Shown: one piece after another, positions 8,373-14,243 of the stretch
How positions within the stretch are numbered: the stretch's first letter is position 1
Layout of the letters: each line of letters begins with the position of its first letter
Assembly: GCA_903845455.1 (NCBI GenBank)
Contig: CAIMXN010000166.1
Coordinates: 1 to 16,162, forward strand
Direction: 5' to 3'
From: an uncultured beta proteobacterium
GTDB lineage: Bacteria; Pseudomonadota; Gammaproteobacteria; Burkholderiales; Burkholderiaceae
DNA length: 16,162 nucleotides
The notes under the pieces: generated by a model
What the model was told of the DNA's origin: nothing
Databases searched by the model: none
The model's input: only the letters and a program-made list of their open reading frames with translations
Made by a program: the position numbers and the translations under genes

Positions 8373-9719
8373 AAGGTATTTAAGCTTTCGATCGGCGCCA
8401 CTGCCTTATTAGTACTATTGCTTGGTACTAGGTCAGCATCAGCACTTAATCTCATAGAATCTTATGAAATGGCGTTGCGAAATGATCCAACTTATCGTTC
8501 TGCGACAAAAGATTTCGAAGCTGGCATGGAAAATGACACAATTGGTCGCTCAGCCATACTGCCAAAGTTAGGGGCTAGCTATAACCAAAACGCCAATAAA
8601 GCCACTCAATGGGGAGCTCAATACACTGGTGGTCCCAACGTATCCTATAACTGGAATTATCCAAGTAATTATTCTTATGTACAGTTAACCCAACCTATTT
8701 TTAGTCTGGAAGCGTATGCAAGGTGGCGCCAAGGCATTGCTCAAGCTGACTTAAGTCAATCCAAATACCTATACAACACACAAGATTTGCTGATTAGGGT
8801 TTTACAGGCCTACACCGATTTACTCTATGCGATGGATCAGTTCAGTTTTCAAACAGCAGAGCGAGATGCTTTTTTAGAACAATATAAAGTCGCGAAAAAT
8901 CTCAATAAAAATGGCGAAGCTGCTATGACTGACATCTTAGAAGCTGAAGCTTCCTATCAGGTGGCTGAAGCTAAAGTGGTTGATGCCAAAGATGCAGTAG
9001 AAAATGCCAAGCGTAAATTGGATGGCATTATCGGTGAGCCCATTGATAAGCTTAGTAGTGTTGCTAAATTATCAGGTAATTTCAATTACATTAATTTAGT
9101 GACCAGCCGTTTTGAGGATTGGAAAGAGAAGGCCTTATCGACTAATGCTGAGCTTAAAGCTGCTGCCAATAATATCGAGATTGCAAAGCAGGAATATCGC
9201 AAGAACCATGCTGGCCACTATCCTGTAGTCAATTTTATTAGCGCACTATCAAGTCAAACGTCTAATACGGTCACCAGTATTAACCAAACCTTTAATCAAG
9301 GCTACGTTGGAGTTCAAGTCAATCTTCCGCTTTATAGTGGCGGTGAGATTAATGGGCGAAGTAGTCAGGCTTATGCAAATTTTGAAAAAGTCCAAGCGGA
9401 TTACGATGTCACTAAAGAAAAAGTCATTACCGAATTGCGTAAACAATACGACGCGGTAGTTTCTGGAAAACAAAAAATAGTAGCCTTAACTGCAGCTCAA
9501 GATTCAGCAACGCAATTAGTCAAAGCCATGCGCAAAAGTGTGCAAGCAGGGGAGCGCATTAATGTAGATGTGTTGCTTGCTGAGAAGGGGCTATTTAATA
9601 CGCGCCGAGATTTAGCCCAAGTCAAATATAACTATCTCTTAGCCTACCTTAAGCTGAGTCAACTCGGCGGTACTCTAGAGGTCGAAGACTTCCAGAAGGT
9701 AGCCTCTTACTTTAGGTAA
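8370..9719 (+). CDS. TolC-family outer-membrane channel of the type I secretion system
   Basis: With the TTG start at 8370 this is a 449-residue protein. A signal peptide (residues about 1-25) shows a hydrophobic TALLVLLLG core and an ASA cleavage-type end. The mature protein opens with LNLIESYEMALRNDPTYRSA, the usual TolC/PrtF beginning. Two sequence halves follow, each with long helical stretches and a barrel-type segment (around YSYVQLTQPIFS in the first and VGVQVNLPLYSGG in the second), as expected from the internal duplication of TolC proteins. Three copies would form the tunnel through the outer membrane that docks on the HlyD adaptor. Its place as third gene of the operon suggests a dedicated channel rather than a general multidrug partner. 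The gene ends 19 bases before the stop codon of a convergent gene. Confidence 0.93.
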   Translation: MKVFKLSIGATALLVLLLGTRSASALNLIESYEMALRNDPTYRSATKDFEAGMENDTIGRSAILPKLGASYNQNANKATQWGAQYTGGPNVSYNWNYPSNYSYVQLTQPIFSLEAYARWRQGIAQADLSQSKYLYNTQDLLIRVLQAYTDLLYAMDQFSFQTAERDAFLEQYKVAKNLNKNGEAAMTDILEAEASYQVAEAKVVDAKDAVENAKRKLDGIIGEPIDKLSSVAKLSGNFNYINLVTSRFEDWKEKALSTNAELKAAANNIEIAKQEYRKNHAGHYPVVNFISALSSQTSNTVTSINQTFNQGYVGVQVNLPLYSGGEINGRSSQAYANFEKVQADYDVTKEKVITELRKQYDAVVSGKQKIVALTAAQDSATQLVKAMRKSVQAGERINVDVLLAEKGLFNTRRDLAQVKYNYLLAYLKLSQLGGTLEVEDFQKVASYFR

Positions 9720-9738
9720 GGCCTTAGCTAAGCTTTCC
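9720..9738. other. 19-base convergent intergenic gap with a palindrome
   Basis: The gap between two convergent stop codons contains the perfect palindrome CTTAGCTAAG (9723-9732), and TAAGGCCTTA (9717-9726) overlaps it. The arms are short and no clear T-run follows on either strand. It may act as a weak bidirectional terminator, but this is uncertain. Confidence 0.25.
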
Positions 9739-11511
9739 TTATGCAGCCAAAATCTGTAAATGGGCTGCATTGAGGTGAGTTGTCACCCCAATTAAATCCA
9801 CCAAATCTACCCCACTTGAATTAGTCGCTAGATGCGTTCCGGCCGTACCCTGAGTAATTTCTGCAATATGCAGACCTTTATCTGTACCCATATATTCAAC
9901 TAAGAAATGTGAGCCGCTAGCTACGCTAGCACCAAAGGTCGCATAGGTATGACCAGTTCCTGAGGTGGCAAAGTCTGCTATCAGCGCTCCTACGTTAGCA
10001 AACGTTTTGGTGCCGCCTACATCAATGACATCAACACCATTTGTTTTAACGGTAAATGCACTGCCGCCAGTAACAGCCTGTATGCCAGGAGTAACAGCGA
10101 CGTTATTTCCTTGGGTCAGCCCACTAAAAAGGTTCGTCAAGCCATTTAATGAGCTAGAGCTATTAGCAAGTTGAAGATTGTCTGTTGCGAGGAATCCAGT
10201 TACTTTGTCTAAATTTAACAAATTCACACCAACATTGTGAACCATCGTATCTGATGTCGTGTGGTAGTTAAGGTTAATCGTGTTAAGACCCTCGAGGCCA
10301 TTGATGACATCCGTTCCAGCAACGCCAATAATGTTATCTGCATTAGCTGTACCAAGGATATTGAGTTTCAATGGTTCATATACACCCATGAGCATCAGGA
10401 TAGATTGATCTGCAACAGATTGGGCGGCAGAAATATTTAATGCAAGTCCAGCATCACTTTGGGTAATGCTATAGATTTGGTTGATCCCAGCATTAAGGGC
10501 ATCTAATGCCCCCACTATTGCTTGGCTAGAGTCGTAAATAATAATTGGAGTTGTATTTGCTAGAGAGAATTTTGTAACATCAGTCAATGTTTGCAAAGGC
10601 TGGAGATGGTAGCCAAGGGTATCCATCAAATGCAAGTCGGCGGCAGTTAGGTACTGATAGGCGCCATTGATGCCAGGGTTATAAAATTCACTAAAGGCAT
10701 CTCTGGACGTGTTGTAAACCGTTTGACTGCCTCCGGTAGGAATGCCGTTATAGAAGTCGCTTGGATCAGAGCTAATGCCAAAATAGGCTAGTTTGGTAAT
10801 ACCACCGTCAATCGAAAAATAGGCTGTTTGCGACGGAATGCTAGAACTAAAGAGCATTTTCCCTGGAGCTGTAAAGCGAAATAAATCAAATACGTCAGGT
10901 GCTGAGCCATAGGGCACTCCACCAAGGGCATGGTGAAGTTCATGTAGGACTACACCAGTGATGTAATTGGGGTCAATATCTGTTGCAAAGGTCGCGCTAG
11001 CATCTAATGCGGTAGCCGTTGGAGATACCCACCCCCAGAGTTTTAGTTGGGCATTCCACACTGCAACACTAGATTGAGACTGAACACTAGTTCCTGCCGG
11101 CAGATACTTAAAAGTTCCCGATAGTTTGCTTAATACGGAAGCATAACTTTCATAAAGGCCTGTAGTTGGTCCAGCACCTGCACCTCCGCCAGTCCCCGAG
11201 TTGGTAATGCCGATATTGACTGTTATTTGATCTGTTATGAGGTTAGCAATGGTCTGAGCTGCACCCATAGCTGCATTTTGAAATGCGGATGAACCGACGA
11301 CAGTGCTGTCCCAAACAAGATTAATCTTAAATCCACTAGAACCTGTGATTAAGGTGGCCCCTGGTGCAACTGCTGCAGCTGTCGCTGGTGCAGTTGGTGT
11401 GCTACCGGCATTAAAAAAGATGGGCGTAGGTTGAAAGGGCAATAACGATTTGTTGTCTAGATCAAATCCAGATTCAAATAACGAGTTTTCCTGCTCGTGT
11501 ACATTTTTCAC
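9739..11511 (-). CDS. HExxH metalloprotease-like exoprotein, probable type I secretion substrate
   Basis: A 590-residue protein beginning with GTG (11511-11509), with a modest GAGAGA ribosome site upstream; no nearer in-frame ATG fits. There is no signal peptide and no cysteine. Residues about 60-300 form a protease-like domain: FKINLVWDS (61-69), VVLHELHHALGG (187-198, giving H190, E191, H194), DLFRFTAPG (209-217) and YFSIDGG (231-237). These resemble the secreted metalloprotease family that NCBI names NF038122, from memory. Residues 323-375 are one copy of the module repeated in the giant exoprotein. Residues about 386-413 (GTANADNIIGVAGTD) look like degenerate RTX calcium-binding turns. 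The tail (about 515-590) has SHFLVEYMG and ends DLVDLIG...AHLQI, like the giant protein. Zinc binding is likely but no third ligand is evident at the metzincin position. It probably leaves through the adjacent exporter; proteolytic activity is inferred. Confidence 0.85.
   Translation of the reverse strand: MKNVHEQENSLFESGFDLDNKSLLPFQPTPIFFNAGSTPTAPATAAAVAPGATLITGSSGFKINLVWDSTVVGSSAFQNAAMGAAQTIANLITDQITVNIGITNSGTGGGAGAGPTTGLYESYASVLSKLSGTFKYLPAGTSVQSQSSVAVWNAQLKLWGWVSPTATALDASATFATDIDPNYITGVVLHELHHALGGVPYGSAPDVFDLFRFTAPGKMLFSSSIPSQTAYFSIDGGITKLAYFGISSDPSDFYNGIPTGGSQTVYNTSRDAFSEFYNPGINGAYQYLTAADLHLMDTLGYHLQPLQTLTDVTKFSLANTTPIIIYDSSQAIVGALDALNAGINQIYSITQSDAGLALNISAAQSVADQSILMLMGVYEPLKLNILGTANADNIIGVAGTDVINGLEGLNTINLNYHTTSDTMVHNVGVNLLNLDKVTGFLATDNLQLANSSSSLNGLTNLFSGLTQGNNVAVTPGIQAVTGGSAFTVKTNGVDVIDVGGTKTFANVGALIADFATSGTGHTYATFGASVASGSHFLVEYMGTDKGLHIAEITQGTAGTHLATNSSGVDLVDLIGVTTHLNAAHLQILAA
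9742..9969 (-). other. C-terminal secretion-type tail of the metalloprotease-like protein
   Basis: Residues about 515-590 show SHFLVEYMG, then DLVDLIG, then AHLQI close to the end. The giant protein encoded at 1-5289 has NTYVLITDG, DLIKIVG and HVQL in the same order. The shared order supports recognition by the same transporter. Confidence 0.55.
10387..10545 (-). repeat. Single copy of the giant exoprotein's repeat module
   Basis: Residues 323-375 read IIIYDSSQAIVGALDAL followed by an ISAAQSVADQSIL end. The pattern of D, I...LD.L, I.SIT.SD and AQ..AD matches repeat units of the protein encoded at 1-5289, for example 1540-1701. This is the only copy seen in this protein. Confidence 0.65.
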
Positions 11512-11708
11512 TTAAGTCTCTCTATTCACTTAGAATTTTGAAGGGCCCAGACATTACTTAAATTTAACTGATCCATTCAAAAAATATACTGTAAAACGAG
11601 TAAATCGATATTTAGGCATCAAAATCGTCTAAAAACAACTTTTCCAACCTGTTTTACCCCTTTTTATTGTATTTTTTTCATAATGAGCTCTATTTATGGC
11701 TTTTTATG

Positions 11709-11719
11709 TTGCTTTGCAA
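11709..11719. promoter_or_regulatory. Putative PhaR-type operator 1 (TTGC-N3-GCAA)
   Basis: TTGCTTTGCAA is an interrupted palindrome just upstream of the phasin -35 box. It resembles the TGC-N3-GCA core reported for PhaR, the polyhydroxybutyrate-sensing repressor of phasin genes, in alphaproteobacteria. No phaR gene is in the window. Confidence 0.45.
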
Positions 11720-11729
11720 CAAATAGTTC

Positions 11730-11758
11730 TTGCATGACTAGGAAAAACTTCTTAGAAT
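11730..11758 (+). promoter_or_regulatory. Phasin promoter (sigma70-type)
   Basis: TTGCAT (11730-11735) and TAGAAT (11753-11758, 5 of 6) are separated by the optimal 17 bases, about 50 bases before the phasin start codon. It is flanked by the two TGC-N3-GCA palindromes. Confidence 0.65.
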
Positions 11759-11760
11759 GG

Positions 11761-11769
11761 TGCATCGCA
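11761..11769. promoter_or_regulatory. Putative PhaR-type operator 2 (TGC-N3-GCA), overlapping the transcription start
   Basis: TGCATCGCA lies directly after the -10 box, where a bound repressor would block initiation. Its centre is 51 bases from that of operator 1, close to five helical turns. Both sites also run into GCAACAAAT, a 9-base direct repeat (11716-11724 and 11767-11775). Confidence 0.45.
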
Positions 11770-11806
11770 ACAAATTTTACCCATTTAATTTAATAAGGAA
11801 AAAATC

Positions 11807-12379
11807 ATGACACAGAATCTATTAAACGACCAACTCGTACAAGCTCAAGCAAAAGCTGTTGAAAACGCTAAGTATTTAGCTCAAGTAGCTATGGATAGCG
11901 CACAAGAATTAGCTGAGATCAATCAAGCAGCAGCTAAAGATGCTTTATCTGCAGCTCAAGATGCCAGCACACAGTTATTGGCTATTAAAGATCCACAACA
12001 ATTATCAAAATTGGCACAGCCAGAAGCTGCTCAAGAAGTTGCTAAGTACGCTGCAGCTTATCAAGCTAAAGTAAACAAAGTAGTTCGTAACAGCAACAAA
12101 GAAGTAGCTCAAGTAGTTGACGCTTCTATTGATGATGCACGTGATGATTTGGTTAAATTCGTTAAAGAATCTACCAAGACAGCACCAGCTGGTTCAGAGG
12201 CTTTTGTTTCTGCATTTAATACAGCATTTGAAACATCACTCCAACAGTTTGATCAAATTCGCGCTTCAGCAACTGACGCATTTGCAAACTTTGAAAAGAG
12301 TTTTGATTCTGCATTGGCTAACATTCAAGGCCAAACTGCAGTTGCTAAGCCAGCCGCAAAAAGCCGCAAAGCTGCTTAA
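11807..12379 (+). CDS. Phasin family protein (PHB granule surface protein)
   Basis: A 190-residue amphipathic helical protein. Phasins coat intracellular polyhydroxybutyrate granules and control their number and size. The sequence has no cysteine and is rich in Ala and Gln. It has the usual phasin layout: a helical N-terminal half (NAKYLAQVAMDSAQELAEIN), a KDPQQLSKL segment near residue 61, a helical C-terminal half and a basic Ala/Lys tail (AKPAAKSRKAA). Length fits the betaproteobacterial phasins of about 180-195 residues. The start ATG at 11807 has AAGGA at 11794-11798. Codon choice is markedly uniform, with GCT, GCA, CAA and GAA, as in highly expressed genes. A strong promoter with two putative operators lies upstream and an intrinsic terminator lies downstream, so the gene is probably a single-gene unit. 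phaP-type naming would be reasonable, but the paralogue number cannot be told. Confidence 0.92.
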   Translation: MTQNLLNDQLVQAQAKAVENAKYLAQVAMDSAQELAEINQAAAKDALSAAQDASTQLLAIKDPQQLSKLAQPEAAQEVAKYAAAYQAKVNKVVRNSNKEVAQVVDASIDDARDDLVKFVKESTKTAPAGSEAFVSAFNTAFETSLQQFDQIRASATDAFANFEKSFDSALANIQGQTAVAKPAAKSRKAA

Positions 12380-12401
12380 TTAGTTTTTACCTGCTTTACT
12401 G

Positions 12402-12430
12402 AAAGTCGCCTCCGGGCGACTTTTGCTTTT
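12402..12430 (+). terminator. Intrinsic terminator of the phasin gene
   Basis: AAAGTCGCC (12402-12410) pairs with GGCGACTTT (12415-12423) across a TCCG loop. The stem ends in a T-rich run, TTTTGCTTTTT. It lies 22 bases after the stop codon. Confidence 0.92.
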
Positions 12431-12538
12431 TCTGGGCACCTGGTTTGCCTGCCACCATTGCTTTATTTCTCCCTGGTTCATTTCCCTGATTTAACTCTAT
12501 GACTTGACGCGTAAAAACGACACTCATTAATTATTATT

Positions 12539-12554
12539 CACAACTTCACAACTT
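12539..12554 (+). repeat. Tandem CACAACTT x2
   Basis: Two exact back-to-back copies of CACAACTT occupy 12539-12546 and 12547-12554. The second copy supplies the left arm of the palindrome at 12547-12565. The first could be an extra half-site for the same regulator. Confidence 0.6.
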
Positions 12555-12574
12555 CAGTAGTTGTGTGGTATAGT
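12545..12574 (+). promoter_or_regulatory. Promoter of the small HTH gene operon
   Basis: TTCACA (12545-12550, 5 of 6) and TATAGT (12569-12574, 5 of 6) are 18 bases apart, about 21 bases before the ATG at 12595. AAAGGAG (12584-12590) provides a strong ribosome binding site, leaving a very short leader. Confidence 0.6.
12547..12565. promoter_or_regulatory. Putative operator, perfect palindrome CACAACT-N5-AGTTGTG
   Basis: The 7-base arms are exact reverse complements around TCAGT. The site fills most of the spacer between the -35 and -10 boxes, so a bound protein would block the promoter. The first gene downstream encodes a helix-turn-helix protein, which makes autoregulation the natural guess. 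Confidence 0.55.
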
Positions 12575-12594
12575 AATTACTCGAAAGGAGTGCT

Positions 12595-12774
12595 ATGAAA
12601 AGACTGGTGCCAAAAACCCACCAAGCGATTGAGTGGGTAGGGAAGGGGTTGAGTGCTGCTCAGGCAGCGAGAAAGATGGAAATCTCAGAATCTAGTGTTT
12701 ACGCAGCACTCAGAAAAGTAAAAGCAAAAGATTTGGGTTGTTGTCCAACTTGTGGTCAGAAAGTTAGGAAATAG
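12595..12774 (+). CDS. Small helix-turn-helix protein with C-terminal CxxC
   Basis: A 59-residue basic protein that I do not recognise as a named family. Residues about 18-42 (KGLSAAQAARKMEI, then SESSVYAALRKV) have the A-x-x-A-A-R-K-[LM]-x-[IV]-S-x-S-[ST]-V-Y pattern of a helix-turn-helix in which AAQAARKM would be the first helix and SESSVYAAL the recognition helix. Residues 49-54 are CCPTCG, half of a zinc ribbon; with only one CxxC, a metal site would need C49/C50/C53 or pairing of two chains. The ATG at 12595 is preceded by a strong AAAGGAG. The next gene starts one base after this stop, implying co-translation. The promoter carries a perfect palindrome that this protein may bind. The role as a transcriptional autoregulator is inferred. 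Confidence 0.75.
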   Translation: MKRLVPKTHQAIEWVGKGLSAAQAARKMEISESSVYAALRKVKAKDLGCCPTCGQKVRK

Positions 12775-12775
12775 A

Positions 12776-13072
12776 ATGAAAAAAATATTACTAGCAGGTG
12801 TCTGTATATGCGTAGCAGCCTTTGCTTATGCTAATTCAACCAAGGATTCGTCAGCATTGATGGCACAACAGTGTAAGATTTCTGCAGAGACTGTGGCAGC
12901 CTTGAAGACTTTGCAATACGGCAATACGGCCATCCGTAAAGATGTTGCGAGCTTGATTTCAACTACGTTAAAGGTACAAGATAATCGGGAGATCGCTCAG
13001 AAAGCCATGAATCTGATGGTAGACGATAAAGCAAAAGACGCTAGTACTCTTGAGATGAAATACTGCTCATAA
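12776..13072 (+). CDS. Small exported protein of unknown function
   Basis: A 98-residue protein with a clear signal peptide: KK, then a hydrophobic ILLAGVCICVAAFA core and a YANS cleavage region near residue 19. The mature part is about 79 residues, mostly helical in appearance, with two cysteines (C33 and C97) at opposite ends that could form a disulfide in the periplasm. I do not recognise the family. The ATG at 12776 is chosen over an upstream TTG (12752): AGGAA at 12766-12770 is correctly spaced and the signal peptide then begins at residue 1. The gene starts one base after the stop of the HTH gene and should share its promoter at 12545-12574. No clear terminator follows. Confidence 0.75.
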   Translation: MKKILLAGVCICVAAFAYANSTKDSSALMAQQCKISAETVAALKTLQYGNTAIRKDVASLISTTLKVQDNREIAQKAMNLMVDDKAKDASTLEMKYCS

Positions 13073-13134
13073 GATGATCTTTATGAATCAGGCAAATCAA
13101 TGCTAATGATTTCAGTATTAGCTATGAGCTGTTG

Positions 13135-13587
13135 ATGCCTCAGCCATGCGAATGCCCTGATTGCGGTAACCCTCGAGCACTGATGCATGACTGCCAACAT
13201 TGCGGTAGTCAGGCTATTCCCATATTGCTTGGCGATACGATTGAGTTCAACTTAAAAAGAGGTAGTCCAAGCGCTGAAGAAGCTTTGGATCGCTTGACTC
13301 ATTATTTATGGCGTGCCAGTGATGTGGGCGTTAAAGCCATCCTACTCATTCATGGTTATGGTGCCAGCGGTCAAGGTGGAAAAATTAAATGGGCTGTGCA
13401 CGAAGCCCTTGAAAACAATTATTTCTCTGATCGAGTGGATGAGTTCTATTTTGGTGAGGACGTTGCTTATGGCAGTGATTCATATCATGTCTTATTAAGA
13501 AGGCGGCCCAGCTTAAAGACTCACCTAAAGCTTTTCAAAGAAGGAAATGCCGGCATGAGCGTTTTATTGTTGGGTAACAATACATAG
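13135..13587 (+). CDS. Zinc-ribbon plus Smr-domain protein
   Basis: A 150-residue protein. Residues 5-23 hold two cysteine pairs (C7-P-D-C10 and C20-Q-H-C23, plus C5), a zinc-ribbon knuckle pattern. Residues about 36-108 look like a Smr domain: an IEFNLKRGSPSAEEALDRL opening in place of the usual LDLHG...EA..L, and the glycine loop LLIHGYGASGQGGKIKWAV (70-88) in place of the usual HGxGxG..R. Smr domains are small MutS2-type nucleases or nucleic-acid-binding domains. This variant lacks the DLHG histidine and has a longer Gly/Ser loop. A C-terminal segment of about 40 residues has no recognised motif. The ATG at 13135 directly follows an in-frame TTG at 13132; the Shine-Dalgarno match (GAGCTG) is poor. 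The cellular role is unknown; nucleic-acid binding is the likeliest guess. Confidence 0.75.
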   Translation: MPQPCECPDCGNPRALMHDCQHCGSQAIPILLGDTIEFNLKRGSPSAEEALDRLTHYLWRASDVGVKAILLIHGYGASGQGGKIKWAVHEALENNYFSDRVDEFYFGEDVAYGSDSYHVLLRRRPSLKTHLKLFKEGNAGMSVLLLGNNT

Positions 13588-13590
13588 TTG

Positions 13591-13621
13591 CTTAAAATGG
13601 TACATGCAGTCATTTTCTAAG
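13591..13621 (+). terminator. Weak hairpin after the Smr-domain gene
   Basis: CTTAAAATG (13591-13599) pairs with CATTTT and TAAG (13611-13621), with a two-base CT bulge. It begins 3 bases after the stop codon. The stem is AT-rich and lacks a following T-run, so termination is uncertain. Confidence 0.3.
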
Positions 13622-13688
13622 AGCAATACCATGACAGCTATTAAAGGGCTTGCGCTTAGTTGGGGTGAAATGAAGCTCCTCAAGAATT

Positions 13689-13725
13689 CTGAGAGCATTA
13701 TTTAAACTATCCTTTAAGCCCTCAG
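13689..13725. other. Bulged inverted repeat spanning the 3' end of apt
   Basis: CTGAGAGC (13689-13696) pairs with GCCCTCAG (13718-13725) except for one mismatch (a G-T pair when read on the minus strand). Inside it TTAAA (13702-13706) pairs with TTTAA (13713-13717). The structure covers the apt stop codon and could be its transcript end. No T-run follows on either strand, so I do not call it a terminator. Confidence 0.4.
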
Positions 13726-14232
13726 TAGCGTCTTATTCGGAATGCCATGTTGATTGAGTAAGGCTGAGCCATTTAGAGCAGCGATTTCTAAGAGCGTGAT
13801 TGCACCGCAGACTTCAAAGCCAGCGCTTTGAATCAGTTTATTGGCCGCAATCAGCGTACCTCCAGTGGCTAAAACATCATCGACTATTAAGACTCGGGCA
13901 CCCTGAGGCAGTGTTGATTGCTGGAGCTCTAGAGAATCATTGCCATATTCCAGGCCATAGGCTTCTTTGTGACTAGCCAAAGGAAGTTTGTTGGGTTTTC
14001 TGGCGAGTGCCAAGCCCTTATGAGCATGGTGAGCAAGTGCAGAACCAAAGATAAAGCCTCTAGATTCAATTCCTAAAATATGGGTGTAATCAAAAATCTT
14101 GGCTAGATCCGTTAATTGTGCAATCGCCTCTTTAAAAGCGGCTGGATTGGCCAAAAGTGGGGAGATATCTCGAAAGAGGATTCCTGGCTTTGGAAAGTTC
14201 GGGACTCCGGGTAGATAATCTAATAAATTCAT
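13714..14232 (-). CDS. apt: Adenine phosphoribosyltransferase
   Basis: A 172-residue cytoplasmic enzyme that converts adenine and PRPP to AMP, the adenine salvage step. The opening MNLLDYL...PNFPKPGILFRDISPLL is the standard Apt N-terminus and fixes the ATG at 14232. The PRPP-binding loop VLIVDDVLATGGT (114-126, with the paired aspartates D118 and D119) is complete, and GIESRGFIFG (54-63) matches the family. Length is normal. The gene is divergent from the nucleosidase gene, with only 11 bases between start codons, so its promoter must lie inside that gene or the two must share a very compact control region. No clear Shine-Dalgarno sequence precedes the ATG. The nucleosidase next door would supply adenine. 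Confidence 0.96.
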   Translation of the reverse strand: MNLLDYLPGVPNFPKPGILFRDISPLLANPAAFKEAIAQLTDLAKIFDYTHILGIESRGFIFGSALAHHAHKGLALARKPNKLPLASHKEAYGLEYGNDSLELQQSTLPQGARVLIVDDVLATGGTLIAANKLIQSAGFEVCGAITLLEIAALNGSALLNQHGIPNKTLLRA

Positions 14233-14243
14233 TATTGACTGAC

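Larger units (their letters stand above)
11512..11806. other. Divergent intergenic region between metalloprotease and phasin genes
   Basis: A 295-base AT-rich region. The right-hand third holds the phasin promoter and its putative operators. On the minus strand, which would drive the metalloprotease gene, I found only poor promoter matches. No small gene or strong hairpin is evident in 11530-11700. Confidence 0.5.
12431..12594 (+). other. Intergenic region upstream of the small HTH gene
   Basis: From 12431 to about 12535 I see no gene, hairpin or repeat. The last 60 bases contain the promoter, the palindrome and a tandem 8-base repeat, listed separately. Confidence 0.5.

Noticed and set aside
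11620..11700. Hairpin or small RNA in the AT-rich stretch upstream of the phasin promoter
   Set aside because: Only a 6-base AAAACA/TGTTTT pairing was found; too weak in AT-rich DNA.
12117..12383. 88-codon plus-strand ORF overlapping the phasin gene
   Set aside because: Leucine/histidine/glutamine-rich out-of-frame reading of Ala/Gln-rich phasin codons; the phasin frame has the promoter, ribosome site and family features.
12539..12774. A toxin-antitoxin pair formed by the HTH gene and the next gene
   Set aside because: The operator palindrome and small HTH protein fit, but the second product has a clear signal peptide and no toxin fold that I recognise, so the claim is not supported.
13631..13705. 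24-codon ORF (MTAIKGLALSWGEMK...) between the Smr gene and apt
   Set aside because: Very short, only a weak ribosome site, no recognisable feature, and its end overlaps the inverted repeat at 13689-13725; probably chance.
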